From Acidimicrobiaceae bacterium (GTDB taxonomy: Bacteria; Actinomycetota; Acidimicrobiia; Acidimicrobiales; Ilumatobacteraceae), in NCBI GenBank assembly GCA_016722025.1, contig JADKGZ010000014.1:1-64000 (forward strand): a stretch of 64,000 nucleotides of DNA, read 5' to 3'. How positions within the stretch are numbered: position 1 is the stretch's first letter; every line of letters starts with the position of its first letter. The translations under genes and the position numbers were made by a program. This document shows positions 57,031 through 64,000 of this stretch, piece after piece. The notes beneath the pieces were generated by a model that had not been told where the DNA came from, ran no database searches, and saw only the letters and a program-made list of their open reading frames with translations.

Positions 57031-57801
57031 GTGCGCCTCGCTACGTGGAACGTCAACTCGCTGAAGGCGCGCCTTGCGCGTGTGGAGGAGTGGCTGGCCG
57101 ACGTGCAGCCCGATGTGCTGTGCATGCAGGAGACGAAGCTCGCCGACGACGCGTTTCCCGCACTCACCTTCGCTGCGCTCGGCTACGAGAGTGCCCACCA
57201 TGGGCAAGGCCAGTGGAATGGTGTCGCCATCTTGTCGAAGGTGGGCCTCACCGATGTGGTGGCCAACTTCGCCGACGGTGGCGAACCCGACCCCGATGCG
57301 CGCATCATCACCGCCGTGTGCGGCGGCGTGCGCATCAGCAGCGTGTACGTGCCCAACGGCCGCTCGCTCGATCACGAGCACTACCAGTACAAGCTGCGCT
57401 GGATGGCGCAACTGCGAGCGCACGTGGCCGCGCTCAGCTCGCCCGACGAGCAGGTGGTGGTCACGGGCGACTTCAACATCGCCCCCACGGATCTCGATGT
57501 GTACGACCCGAAGAAGCTGGTCGGTGCCACGCACGTCAGCGAACCCGAACGCGCCGAGCTCGCCGCGCTGGAGGCCTGGGGCTTCACCGATCTGTTCCGC
57601 CAACACCACCCGGAGGGCAAGTTGTTCAGCTGGTGGGACTATCGCGCCGGCGACTTCCATCAAGGGCGCGGCATGCGCATCGACCTTGTGCTGGGCACCG
57701 CCTCCGTGGCTGCGCGCTGCGACTTCGCGATCGTCGACCGCAACGCCCGCAAGGGCGCGTCCCCCTCTGATCATGCGCCAGTGATCGTCGACCTCGCATG
57801 A
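57031..57801 (+). CDS. xthA: Exodeoxyribonuclease III (AP endonuclease)
   Basis: 256 residues, endonuclease/exonuclease/phosphatase fold. ATWNVNSLKARL, CMQETKLAD, GDFNIAPTDLDV and SDHAPVIVDL carry the metal and catalytic residues. Base-excision repair. 17 bp after the NYN gene, and its stop overlaps the thioesterase start. Confidence 0.93.
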   Translation: MRLATWNVNSLKARLARVEEWLADVQPDVLCMQETKLADDAFPALTFAALGYESAHHGQGQWNGVAILSKVGLTDVVANFADGGEPDPDARIITAVCGGVRISSVYVPNGRSLDHEHYQYKLRWMAQLRAHVAALSSPDEQVVVTGDFNIAPTDLDVYDPKKLVGATHVSEPERAELAALEAWGFTDLFRQHHPEGKLFSWWDYRAGDFHQGRGMRIDLVLGTASVAARCDFAIVDRNARKGASPSDHAPVIVDLA

Positions 57802-58454
57802 TGATCGCCGATGGGCAACGCGCCAGGCTGGAGGGCGACTCTCGCGCCGGCCTCGCCGAAGCATGTCGGCGCATCATGGATGAGCTGGCCTCCAGCACCG
57901 CCGAGACGCAGGCCTTCGCGCAGGCCAGCGAGCTCGTGCAGCAGGCGGTAGGCATCTTGGCCGGCGCCGACCATGGCCGTCCCTACGACGGAGGCGAGGG
58001 CTCGTTGGCGCACTACCAGGAACACATGTTCATCGATCACAGCCCGCTGGTGGGCCCACTGAACCCGCTGGCGCCACCGATTGCGATCAGCGCCGATGGC
58101 ACGAAGGTGACGGGTGTGGTCACGTTCGGGGCAGCGTACGAGGGCCCCCCGGGGTGCGTGCACGGTGGCTTCATCGCTGCCGCCTTCGACGAGGTGCTGG
58201 GCCTGGCGCAGGGCATGTCGGGGCGCCCGGGCATGACCGCCCGTCTCACCGTGCAGTACCGCTCGCCGTCGCCGCTGCTGCAGGAGCTGCACTTCGTCGG
58301 CGACATCGACCACGTCGACGGTCGCAAGATCTTCACCAAGGGCGAGCTGCGCGTGGCCGCCGATGGGCGGCTGTGCGCGGAGGCCGAGGGACTGTTCATC
58401 TCCATGAACCCCGAGATCTTCCAGCGGCTGATGAACGACCGCGCCGGGTCGTGA
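57798..58454 (+). CDS. PaaI-like hotdog thioesterase
   Basis: 218 residues. The hotdog core has GCVHGGFIAAAFDEVLG and FTKGELRVAADGRLCAEA. Hydrolyses an acyl-CoA, substrate unknown. The N-terminal 90 residues are extra helical sequence. ATGA overlap with xthA. Convergent with the helicase gene, 5 bp apart. Confidence 0.82.
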   Translation: MMIADGQRARLEGDSRAGLAEACRRIMDELASSTAETQAFAQASELVQQAVGILAGADHGRPYDGGEGSLAHYQEHMFIDHSPLVGPLNPLAPPIAISADGTKVTGVVTFGAAYEGPPGCVHGGFIAAAFDEVLGLAQGMSGRPGMTARLTVQYRSPSPLLQELHFVGDIDHVDGRKIFTKGELRVAADGRLCAEAEGLFISMNPEIFQRLMNDRAGS

Positions 58455-58459
58455 ACTGC

Positions 58460-60295
58460 TCAGGTCGGTAACGGTCGCAGGCGGGCGGCGGCGGTCTCGG
58501 TGATGCCCAGCCGGCGAGCCAACTCGGCGGCATCGGCGGGAGGGGCCTGGGCCAGCGAACGGAGCACGCGGTCGCTGCACACCGCCAACTCGGGTTGACC
58601 CGAGACGCGGGCGATGGCCGCGCGCCACTCGCGCAACGGCAGCAACGGATCGGTGGGCAGACGTGAGCGTGTGGGCGGCGGCGCGGGCACGTCGAGGGCG
58701 GTGCTGTCGGTGACGGCCTGCAACCATCGGCTGGGGGCGGCCGGCTTGCGTTGGCGCTGCGCGCAATGCGTGACCAACAGGTGCTGTGCCGCGCGGGTGA
58801 TGGCCACGTAGAACAGCCGGGCCTCTTCCGCGAGCTGCGCTTGCGACCCGGCCGAGCCGTGCGGTATCAGGCCTTCCTCCGCGCCGGTGATGACCACGCC
58901 CCACCACTCGCGACCCTTGGCTGCGTGAAAGGTGAGCAATGCCACGGCATCTCGCTGGTCGGCCGGTTCCAGGTCGTCGAACGGGTCGCGCAGCTCGACC
59001 CATGCACGGAACTGACCGGGCTGGCCAGAGCTGAGGAATCGGTCGGCCTCCTCTGCGACGCGACGAGTGAGCTCGTCGCCCTGAGTGAACGAGGTATCCA
59101 CCCAGATGGCCAGTTGCTCGCGGCTGGCGCAGCGGTAGGCGGCGCGCAGGGCAACCTCGAGCGGCGAGCGCCCGGTGCTGCGTTCGGTGTCGATGCCGAA
59201 GCTGGCCAACACCTGTTGCAGCAGCGTCAGCTGCTCGTTGGTGCGGGCGAGCACGGCCAGATCGCGACCGCGGTGGTGATGCAGCAACCCGCGTAGGTGG
59301 CGGGCGACGGCCTGCGCCTCGGCTGCCTCGTCGACGTGCTGCTGCACCAGCACCGTTGCCGCGCCGGGTTGCCGGCTCTCGCTGTCGTCGTGTTGCCCGC
59401 TGGCTGCGAGCGCAGCCGCACCGGCGCGCACCACCTGTGGCGAGCAGCGGTAGTTGGAGTTCAGCGCGACGACCGTGACGCCCGGGTAGCGCACCTCCAC
59501 CTCGGCGAGCGTGGTGGGGTCGGCGCCGTTCCAGCCGTAGATGGCCTGACGCGGGTCGCCCACCAGGCACAGATCCGGGCGGCCCGCACGCAGGGCTTCG
59601 AGCATCGCGTGCTGCAGCGGGTTGAGGTCTTGCACTTCGTCGACGAAGAAGTGGCGATACCGCCAGTGCACCCCCTCCGCCCACGGCCGATCGGTGCGCA
59701 GTGCCTCGATCGTGTGAGTGAGCAGATCGTCGAAGTCGACCACACCGCGGCGGCGCTTGAGCCGCTCGTAGGCGGCTGCGAAGTCGGCGAAACGGGCCGG
59801 CGGCAGCGAGGTACGTCGACGCGTGATGCGGATGGCGCCCTCATAACGATCGGGGGTGACCATGCGCGCCTTCGCCCAGTCGAGGTCGGCGAGCGCACCG
59901 TACGGCTCGACCTGCAGCTTGAGCTCGCTCGCCACCTCTCGAGCCAGGCGCAGCCGGTCGTTGGCCACGTGCGGCGGAGCGTGATTGGCTGCCAGCGCGC
60001 GGTCGCGCAGCAGGCGCAGCGCGACGCCGTGAAACGTGCCGGCCTCGATGGGCTCGCGGATGTCGAGCCGGCGCAAGCGACGCTTCAGCTCGGCCGCGGC
60101 CTCGCGGGTGAACGTGAGCGCCAGCACGTGCTGTGGAGTGGCTGTGCCATGGGCCGACCGGTACGCGATGCGCCGAGTGAGCACCGTGGTCTTGCCCGAC
60201 CCGGCTGCGGCCACGATGGCGAGTGGGCTCGCCAAGGTGGTGACGGCCGCACGCTGTTCTGCATCGAGACCGTGCAACATCGGGTCGGAAGGCAC
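58460..60295 (-). CDS. UvrD/PcrA-type superfamily 1 helicase with HRDC-like C-terminus
   Basis: 611 residues. Walker A AAAGSGKTTVLTRRI, motif II FVDEVQDLNPLQ, motif III GDPRQAIYGWNGA, VALNSNYRC, and VAITRAAQHLLVTH. A C-terminal helical region suggests an HRDC domain. Resembles actinobacterial UvrD2-like helicases. I place the start at the GTG 60295, because TATCGT at 60303-60308 lies 7 nt before it; the longer GTG start at 60304 would overlap that box. Confidence 0.88.
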   Translation of the reverse strand: MPSDPMLHGLDAEQRAAVTTLASPLAIVAAAGSGKTTVLTRRIAYRSAHGTATPQHVLALTFTREAAAELKRRLRRLDIREPIEAGTFHGVALRLLRDRALAANHAPPHVANDRLRLAREVASELKLQVEPYGALADLDWAKARMVTPDRYEGAIRITRRRTSLPPARFADFAAAYERLKRRRGVVDFDDLLTHTIEALRTDRPWAEGVHWRYRHFFVDEVQDLNPLQHAMLEALRAGRPDLCLVGDPRQAIYGWNGADPTTLAEVEVRYPGVTVVALNSNYRCSPQVVRAGAAALAASGQHDDSESRQPGAATVLVQQHVDEAAEAQAVARHLRGLLHHHRGRDLAVLARTNEQLTLLQQVLASFGIDTERSTGRSPLEVALRAAYRCASREQLAIWVDTSFTQGDELTRRVAEEADRFLSSGQPGQFRAWVELRDPFDDLEPADQRDAVALLTFHAAKGREWWGVVITGAEEGLIPHGSAGSQAQLAEEARLFYVAITRAAQHLLVTHCAQRQRKPAAPSRWLQAVTDSTALDVPAPPPTRSRLPTDPLLPLREWRAAIARVSGQPELAVCSDRVLRSLAQAPPADAAELARRLGITETAAARLRPLPT

Positions 60296-60302
60296 GGTCG
60301 TC

Positions 60303-60308
60303 ACGATA
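60303..60308 (-). promoter_or_regulatory. -10-like box of the UvrD-type gene
   Basis: TATCGT on the minus strand, 7 nt before GTG 60295; it decides the shorter start. Confidence 0.4.
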
Positions 60309-60354
60309 GAGGTTGGGTGTCACGCGATTGCCCCCTCGCCCAAGGAGCGAGCGC

Positions 60355-60360
60355 TACAGT
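60355..60360 (+). promoter_or_regulatory. -10-like box of the PH-domain gene
   Basis: TACAGT, 6 nt before the ATG at 60367. Confidence 0.45.
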
Positions 60361-60366
60361 TCGCTC

Positions 60367-60996
60367 ATGCCGTACCCGAAGAAGAACCTGAACACCGACG
60401 AGACCATCGCGCTCGACATGCATCCGCATTGGTGGTACTTCGCGCAGCCGGCAGCGGCACTGCTGGGCAGCATCGTCATCGGGATCGTGGTGCTCACCCA
60501 GACCGATTCGGGCAGCACCGCCCGCAAGGCTGCCGGCATCGCTGCAGTCGCGCTGCTGGTCATCACCGCACTGTGGCTCATCGGCCGCTACTTGAAGTGG
60601 CTCACCACCAACTTCGTCATCACGTCGCAGCGCCTCATCTTCCGCCAGGGCATCGTCGCCAAGCGGGGCATCGAGATCCCGCTCGAGCGTGTCAACAACG
60701 TCAACTTCAACCAGGGTGTGTTCGAGCGCATGCTGGGTGCCGGCGACCTGCTCATCGAGTCGGGCGGTGAGGACGGTCAGCAACGGTTCACCGACATCCG
60801 CCACCCCGACAAGGTGCAGAACCTGGTGCATGCCCAGGTCGAGGCACTCATCCACCACCGTGCCGGCTACCGGGCAGGGGCTACCACGGGCGGCGGCGAT
60901 GTCACCGTGCAGCTCGAGCGCCTGGAGGGGCTGCTGCAGCGAGGCACCATCACCCAGCAGGAGTTCGACTCGCAGAAGGCCAAGCTGCTCGGCTGA
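60367..60996 (+). CDS. Membrane protein with bacterial PH domain and SHOCT tail
   Basis: 209 residues. Two TM helices (residues about 25-47 and 57-77), then a bPH2-type domain (TTNFVITSQRLIFRQGIVAKRGIEIPL read in parts: FVITSQRLIFRQGI, EIPLERVNNV), and a C-terminal SHOCT motif (LERLEGLLQRGTITQQEFD). Role unknown; such proteins are thought to be membrane-associated scaffolds. Confidence 0.82.
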   Translation: MPYPKKNLNTDETIALDMHPHWWYFAQPAAALLGSIVIGIVVLTQTDSGSTARKAAGIAAVALLVITALWLIGRYLKWLTTNFVITSQRLIFRQGIVAKRGIEIPLERVNNVNFNQGVFERMLGAGDLLIESGGEDGQQRFTDIRHPDKVQNLVHAQVEALIHHRAGYRAGATTGGGDVTVQLERLEGLLQRGTITQQEFDSQKAKLLG

Positions 60997-61006
60997 ATCG
61001 AGCGGC
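60984..61006 (+). terminator. Hairpin with the PH-gene stop codon in its loop
   Basis: An 8-bp stem with one wobble (gctgctcg with cgagcggc) and a 7-nt loop containing the TGA stop (60994-60996). Confidence 0.4.
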
Positions 61007-61046
61007 ACGAATCGCGCAGGCGGAATCGCGCGGGCTGAATCGTGTG
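60992..61046 (+). repeat. Degenerate 14-bp tandem repeats
   Basis: Four imperfect units of ggcNgaatcgcgc type fill the gap between the PH and SMP-30 genes. Confidence 0.5.
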
Positions 61047-61057
61047 CGAGCCGCGCC

Positions 61058-61927
61058 CTACGGCCGGCCGGCGTGGCCGACGTCGACGCGGGTGGTGAGG
61101 ATCTTGCCGGTGCGCTGCACGCTGGCCTGTGCCGGGTGCGAGGAGGCGGCGGTGATCATGAACAGGGTGCGCCCGTCGTCGCCGCCCAGCATGCACGCGT
61201 AACACGGCTGCTCGGTGTCGACCACCTGCAGCACCTCTCCTCCTTCGCGGGCGCGGATGCAGCGTGGGCCAGAGGCGTCGGCCACCCAGACGGCGCCGGT
61301 GTGGTCGAGGCAGATGCCGTCGGGCACGTAGTCGCCGAGGTCGGCCCACACTCGCTGGTTGGAGAGTGCGCCGTCGATGCCGATGTCGAACGCGGTGAGG
61401 CGCCGCCCCAGGCTCTCGGCGACGATCACCGTCTTGCCGTCGGGGGTGATGACGGTGCCGTTGGGAAAGCGGAGACCGGTGGCGGCGGTGTGAATGCTGC
61501 CGTCGGGGTCGACGCGGGCGATGGCGGCGCCCTCGTAGGCGGCCAGCGCGCCGGCGAAGTCGCCCGACGTGACGGCGGCATCGAGGTCGAAACCGAAGTT
61601 GCCGACGTACGCACGACCGGCCGTGTCGACCACCATGTCGTTGCAGTGGAAGGTGGCGATCTCGGAGAGGTCGGCGTGCACCACCAGTGCGTCGTGCTCC
61701 AAGCGCAACAGCATCCGGTCGGTCATCGAGACCACCAGCATGCGCCCGTCGGGCATCCACCCCAGCCCGCTGGGCTGGCCGTCGACGGTGAGCTTGGTGG
61801 CCACCGTGCCCTCGAGATCGACCGTCTTCACCGCGTAGTCGTAGAAGTCGCTGAACCACAGCTTGCCCTGGTGCCAACGTGGGCCTTCGCCGAAGTGGAG
61901 ATCGTCAGCCAGGATGTCGACGCTCAT
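61058..61927 (-). CDS. SMP-30/gluconolactonase family protein
   Basis: 289 residues, six-bladed beta-propeller. LHFGEGPRWHQGKLWFSD opens the family pattern (metal Glu), with FHCNDMVVDTAGRAYVGNFG, GLRFPNGTVITPDGKTVIV, and VPDGICLDHTGAVWVAD. Likely a calcium/zinc lactonase. TAGCAT at 61956-61961, about 28 nt upstream, plus a GAGAGG site: this is a gene with a leader. Confidence 0.88.
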   Translation of the reverse strand: MSVDILADDLHFGEGPRWHQGKLWFSDFYDYAVKTVDLEGTVATKLTVDGQPSGLGWMPDGRMLVVSMTDRMLLRLEHDALVVHADLSEIATFHCNDMVVDTAGRAYVGNFGFDLDAAVTSGDFAGALAAYEGAAIARVDPDGSIHTAATGLRFPNGTVITPDGKTVIVAESLGRRLTAFDIGIDGALSNQRVWADLGDYVPDGICLDHTGAVWVADASGPRCIRAREGGEVLQVVDTEQPCYACMLGGDDGRTLFMITAASSHPAQASVQRTGKILTTRVDVGHAGRP

Positions 61928-61989
61928 GTGGGCCTCTCGCCGTCGTGTGAGCGCGATGCTACTCGCTGCGCGCCGCGCGGCCTCGCCGC

Positions 61990-62985
61990 TCAGGAGGCGA
62001 CGAGTGTCGCACCCGCCACCGCCTGCACGACCCAGCCGGTGGTGAGCGCGCCGGGCTCGGTGAGCGCCACGATGCAACCGCCGAACCCGCCGCCGGTCAT
62101 CCGCGCGCCGTAGACGCCCGGTGTGGCGACGGCCCGTGCGACGGCCGCGTCCATCGTGGGCGTCGACGTGTCGTACAGGTCGCGCAGGCTGTCGTGGCTC
62201 TGCACCATCAACCGGCCGGCTGCGCCCAGGTCGCCGGCGGCGATGGCGTCGGCGAAGTCGATCACCCGACGGTTCTCGCTGGTGACGTGCATCGCCCGTG
62301 CTCGCACCAGAGGGTCGGCGATCGACTTGGCGCGTGCTGCGGTGGCGTGGCGCAACGGCCCGATGGCTCGCTCGGCCGCCGCGCACTCGGCGACCCTGTC
62401 GGCGTAGGGGCTGCCCACGAGCGTGCGATGAGCGATGAACTGCACGATGATCTCGACGTCGCGCGGCAGGGCGACAGGCGTGACGGTGAGCTCGCCGCAA
62501 TCGATCATCAGTGCATGGCCGGCCACCCCGGCGGCGATGGCCAGTTGGTCCATGATGCCGCTGGGCACACCCGACGCCCGGTTCTCGGCGCGCTGACACA
62601 GTTGAGCGAGTGCCAGGGGTGTGCCACGGAACCCGAGCGCGAGCGCCACGGCCACTTCCAGCGCAGCGCTGCTGGAGAGGCCGGCGCCGATGGGTATGTC
62701 GGTGGTGACGTGGCCGCGGAACGCATGAGGGTCGCTCATCTCGGAGATCACACCGGCGACGTACTTGCCCCACGCCGGCTCGGTGTCGTGCGGCCGCTCG
62801 ACGTGCAGCGGCAGGTCGACGGGTTCCGGTTCGTCGAAGGAGGAGAGGTGCACCCGATCGCCGGTGCGCGTGCCTCTGATCTCCGTGTACCGGTCGATGG
62901 CCATCGGCAGCACGAGGCCGCCGGTGTAGTCGGTGTGATCGCCGATCAGGTTGACCCGGCCGGGAGCGAGCACGTGCAGGTTCAT
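61990..62985 (-). CDS. galK: Galactokinase
   Basis: 331 residues, GHMP kinase. GRVNLIGDHTDYTGGLVLP is the galactokinase signature, PIGAGLSSSAALEVA the ATP loop, and GARMTGGGFGGCIVAL motif III. Shorter than the usual 380 residues, mainly in the middle. Other Leloir-pathway genes are not in the window. 10 bp after the LLM gene on the same strand. Confidence 0.9.
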   Translation of the reverse strand: MNLHVLAPGRVNLIGDHTDYTGGLVLPMAIDRYTEIRGTRTGDRVHLSSFDEPEPVDLPLHVERPHDTEPAWGKYVAGVISEMSDPHAFRGHVTTDIPIGAGLSSSAALEVAVALALGFRGTPLALAQLCQRAENRASGVPSGIMDQLAIAAGVAGHALMIDCGELTVTPVALPRDVEIIVQFIAHRTLVGSPYADRVAECAAAERAIGPLRHATAARAKSIADPLVRARAMHVTSENRRVIDFADAIAAGDLGAAGRLMVQSHDSLRDLYDTSTPTMDAAVARAVATPGVYGARMTGGGFGGCIVALTEPGALTTGWVVQAVAGATLVAS

Positions 62986-62995
62986 GGCGCCACCG

Positions 62996-63895
62996 TCACG
63001 ACAGCTGCAGCGCGTCGCTGAAGCGTGCCGCGGCCTCGAGGTTGAACGGGGCGCGCAAGGCGATGTTGACCTGATCGGCCCCGGCGTCGACGTACTGCCC
63101 GATGCGGTCCATGATCTCGTCGTGGCTGCCGGTGAGCACGCCCGGGCGTACGAAGTCGCTGATCGCGCCGAACTGCTGCTGCAGGCTCTCCTCGGTGTAC
63201 GCGAGCCCGACGTTGATGGCCCGCTTGATGTCGTTGGGGTCGCGCCCCACCGCTGCACAGTGCTCGTCGAGGATGGCGTTCTTGTGTGCGAACGCATCGG
63301 GGGCGATGAAGGGCACGTTCCATCCGTCGGCGTACCTGGCGGCGATCTTCAGCGTGCGCTTCTCGCCGCCACCGCCGATCCAGATGGGCAGCTTGGCCTG
63401 CACCGGCCGCGGTTCGTTGCGCGCCTCGGTGAGGGTGAAGTGCTGGCCCGCGAAGTCGGTGACGTCGTCGTGCAGCAGGCCACGCAGGCACTGGATGCCC
63501 TCTTCGAGCTGGTCGAGGCGAGTCTTGGCATCGGGGAAGGGGATGCCGTAGGCGTCGTACTCCACCTGTGCCCAGCCGGCGCCGATACCCATGTCGGCAC
63601 GGCCGCCGCTGAGCTGATCGATGGCCGTGATGGCCTTGGCCAGCACCGCCGGGTGCCGGTACCCGACGCTGTAGACCAGCGACCCGACGCGCACCTTGCT
63701 GGTGGTGCAGGCGAGCGCAGCGTGCATCGCGACCGCTTCCAGGCAGGCGGCATCGTCGGGCTTGCCGGTGGCCCCGTAGAAGTGATCCCACACGCTGATC
63801 CAGCCGAAGCCCAGTTCCTCGATCTGGCGCCACACCCCGCGCAGTTCGTCGGCGGTGGTGTGCTGCAAACCGACGTGGACCCCGAAGACAGTCAT
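62996..63895 (-). CDS. LLM-class F420-dependent oxidoreductase
   Basis: 299 residues, luciferase-like TIM barrel. VHVGLQHTTADELRGVW start, VGSLVYSVGYRHPAVLAKAI, GRADMGIGAGWAQVEYDAYGI and LPIWIGGGGEKRTLKIAARYADGWN (read in parts) match the actinobacterial F420 subfamily. The substrate is unknown. TAGCTT lies 7 nt before the ATG. Confidence 0.88.
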   Translation of the reverse strand: MTVFGVHVGLQHTTADELRGVWRQIEELGFGWISVWDHFYGATGKPDDAACLEAVAMHAALACTTSKVRVGSLVYSVGYRHPAVLAKAITAIDQLSGGRADMGIGAGWAQVEYDAYGIPFPDAKTRLDQLEEGIQCLRGLLHDDVTDFAGQHFTLTEARNEPRPVQAKLPIWIGGGGEKRTLKIAARYADGWNVPFIAPDAFAHKNAILDEHCAAVGRDPNDIKRAINVGLAYTEESLQQQFGAISDFVRPGVLTGSHDEIMDRIGQYVDAGADQVNIALRAPFNLEAAARFSDALQLS

Positions 63896-63902
63896 GTTCC
63901 GG

Positions 63903-63912
63903 AAGCTAGCCT
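63903..63912. promoter_or_regulatory. Divergent -10 boxes sharing one TA step (LLM / last gene)
   Basis: TAGCTT on minus (63903-63908) and TAGCCT on plus (63907-63912) overlap by TA in a 23-bp gap; start codons lie 7 and 6 nt away. Confidence 0.5.
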
Positions 63913-63918
63913 GCCCCG

Positions 63919-64000
63919 ATGCCTCGCGCCCTCGTCCAGACCGGTATGGAACTCGAGTACGACACGTTCGGCTCGCCGGAGGATCCGGCCCTGCTGCTCA
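63919..64000 (+). CDS. Possible alpha/beta hydrolase, N-terminal fragment
   Basis: 27 residues visible (MPRALVQTGMELEYDTFG, then SPEDPALLL) before the window edge. The ELEYDTFGSPEDPALLL pattern is the usual first strand pair of alpha/beta hydrolases of the haloalkane dehalogenase/esterase type. Weak because truncated. Confidence 0.45.
   Translation, partial: MPRALVQTGMELEYDTFGSPEDPALLL

Overview
The window reads as a chromosome segment of a high-GC actinobacterium. The best fit is an Acidimicrobiia-type lineage (Ilumatobacter-like), inferred from the combination of a WhiG-type sigma factor, NucS mismatch endonuclease, the fused E2/E1 2-oxoglutarate decarboxylase Kgd, F420-type LLM oxidoreductase, ABC-F EttA, and the order comM-dprA-xerC-whiG-M23-rpsB-tsf-pyrH-frr-cdsA-dxr-rseP-ispG. 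No RNA genes, CRISPR arrays, insertion sequences or attachment sites were recognised.

Layout. 1-7.1 kb (minus): a glycerol-type operon (FGGY kinase, FAD glycerol-3-phosphate dehydrogenase with a BFD iron-sulfur domain, FAD/NAD oxidoreductase) interrupted by a lipoprotein and a CHASE2-adenylate cyclase. 7.1-14.8 kb: DUF2461 protein, HerA-like ATPase, SufR-like regulator, two adjacent fold-type II PLP enzymes, beta-carbonic anhydrase. 14.8-30.4 kb (mostly plus): ClpP, DNA uptake/recombination genes, WhiG, translation genes, the phospholipid/isoprenoid block (cdsA, dxr, ispG) with rseP, and a nucleoside phosphorylase. 30.4-37.2 kb: manA, nucS, an ABC1 kinase, a protein with a PEP-utiliser swivelling domain, and a DHA2 MFS exporter. 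37.2-39.8 kb: corrupted, almost A/T-free sequence in which an M16 peptidase gene is still recognisable. 39.8-50 kb: a membrane protein with a duplicated His/Cys domain, the ettA-cysQ-enoyl-CoA hydratase operon, a PuuD-type membrane protein, and the assimilatory sulfate/siroheme cluster (cysH-cysD-cysN-cobA with a divergent precorrin-2 dehydrogenase). 50-64 kb: cupredoxin, kgd, HAD hydrolase, a NYN-S1-basic-tail protein, xthA, thioesterase, UvrD helicase, PH/SHOCT protein, SMP-30, galactokinase, LLM oxidoreductase and the start of a possible hydrolase.

Sequence quality matters here. About fifteen genes, including essential ones (rpsB, cdsA, dxr, kgd), carry single frameshifts, often in short G or C runs. 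There are also long poly-G blocks. I treat these as assembly errors rather than true pseudogenes and annotate each gene across its frameshift.

Regulation. About twenty genes have a TANNNT -10-like box 6-9 nt before the start codon, the signature of leaderless mRNAs. In three divergent gene pairs the two -10 boxes share one TA step. Many convergent or operon-end genes have a hairpin with the stop codon in or beside its loop. The rpsB leader can fold a long hairpin that covers its ribosome binding site.
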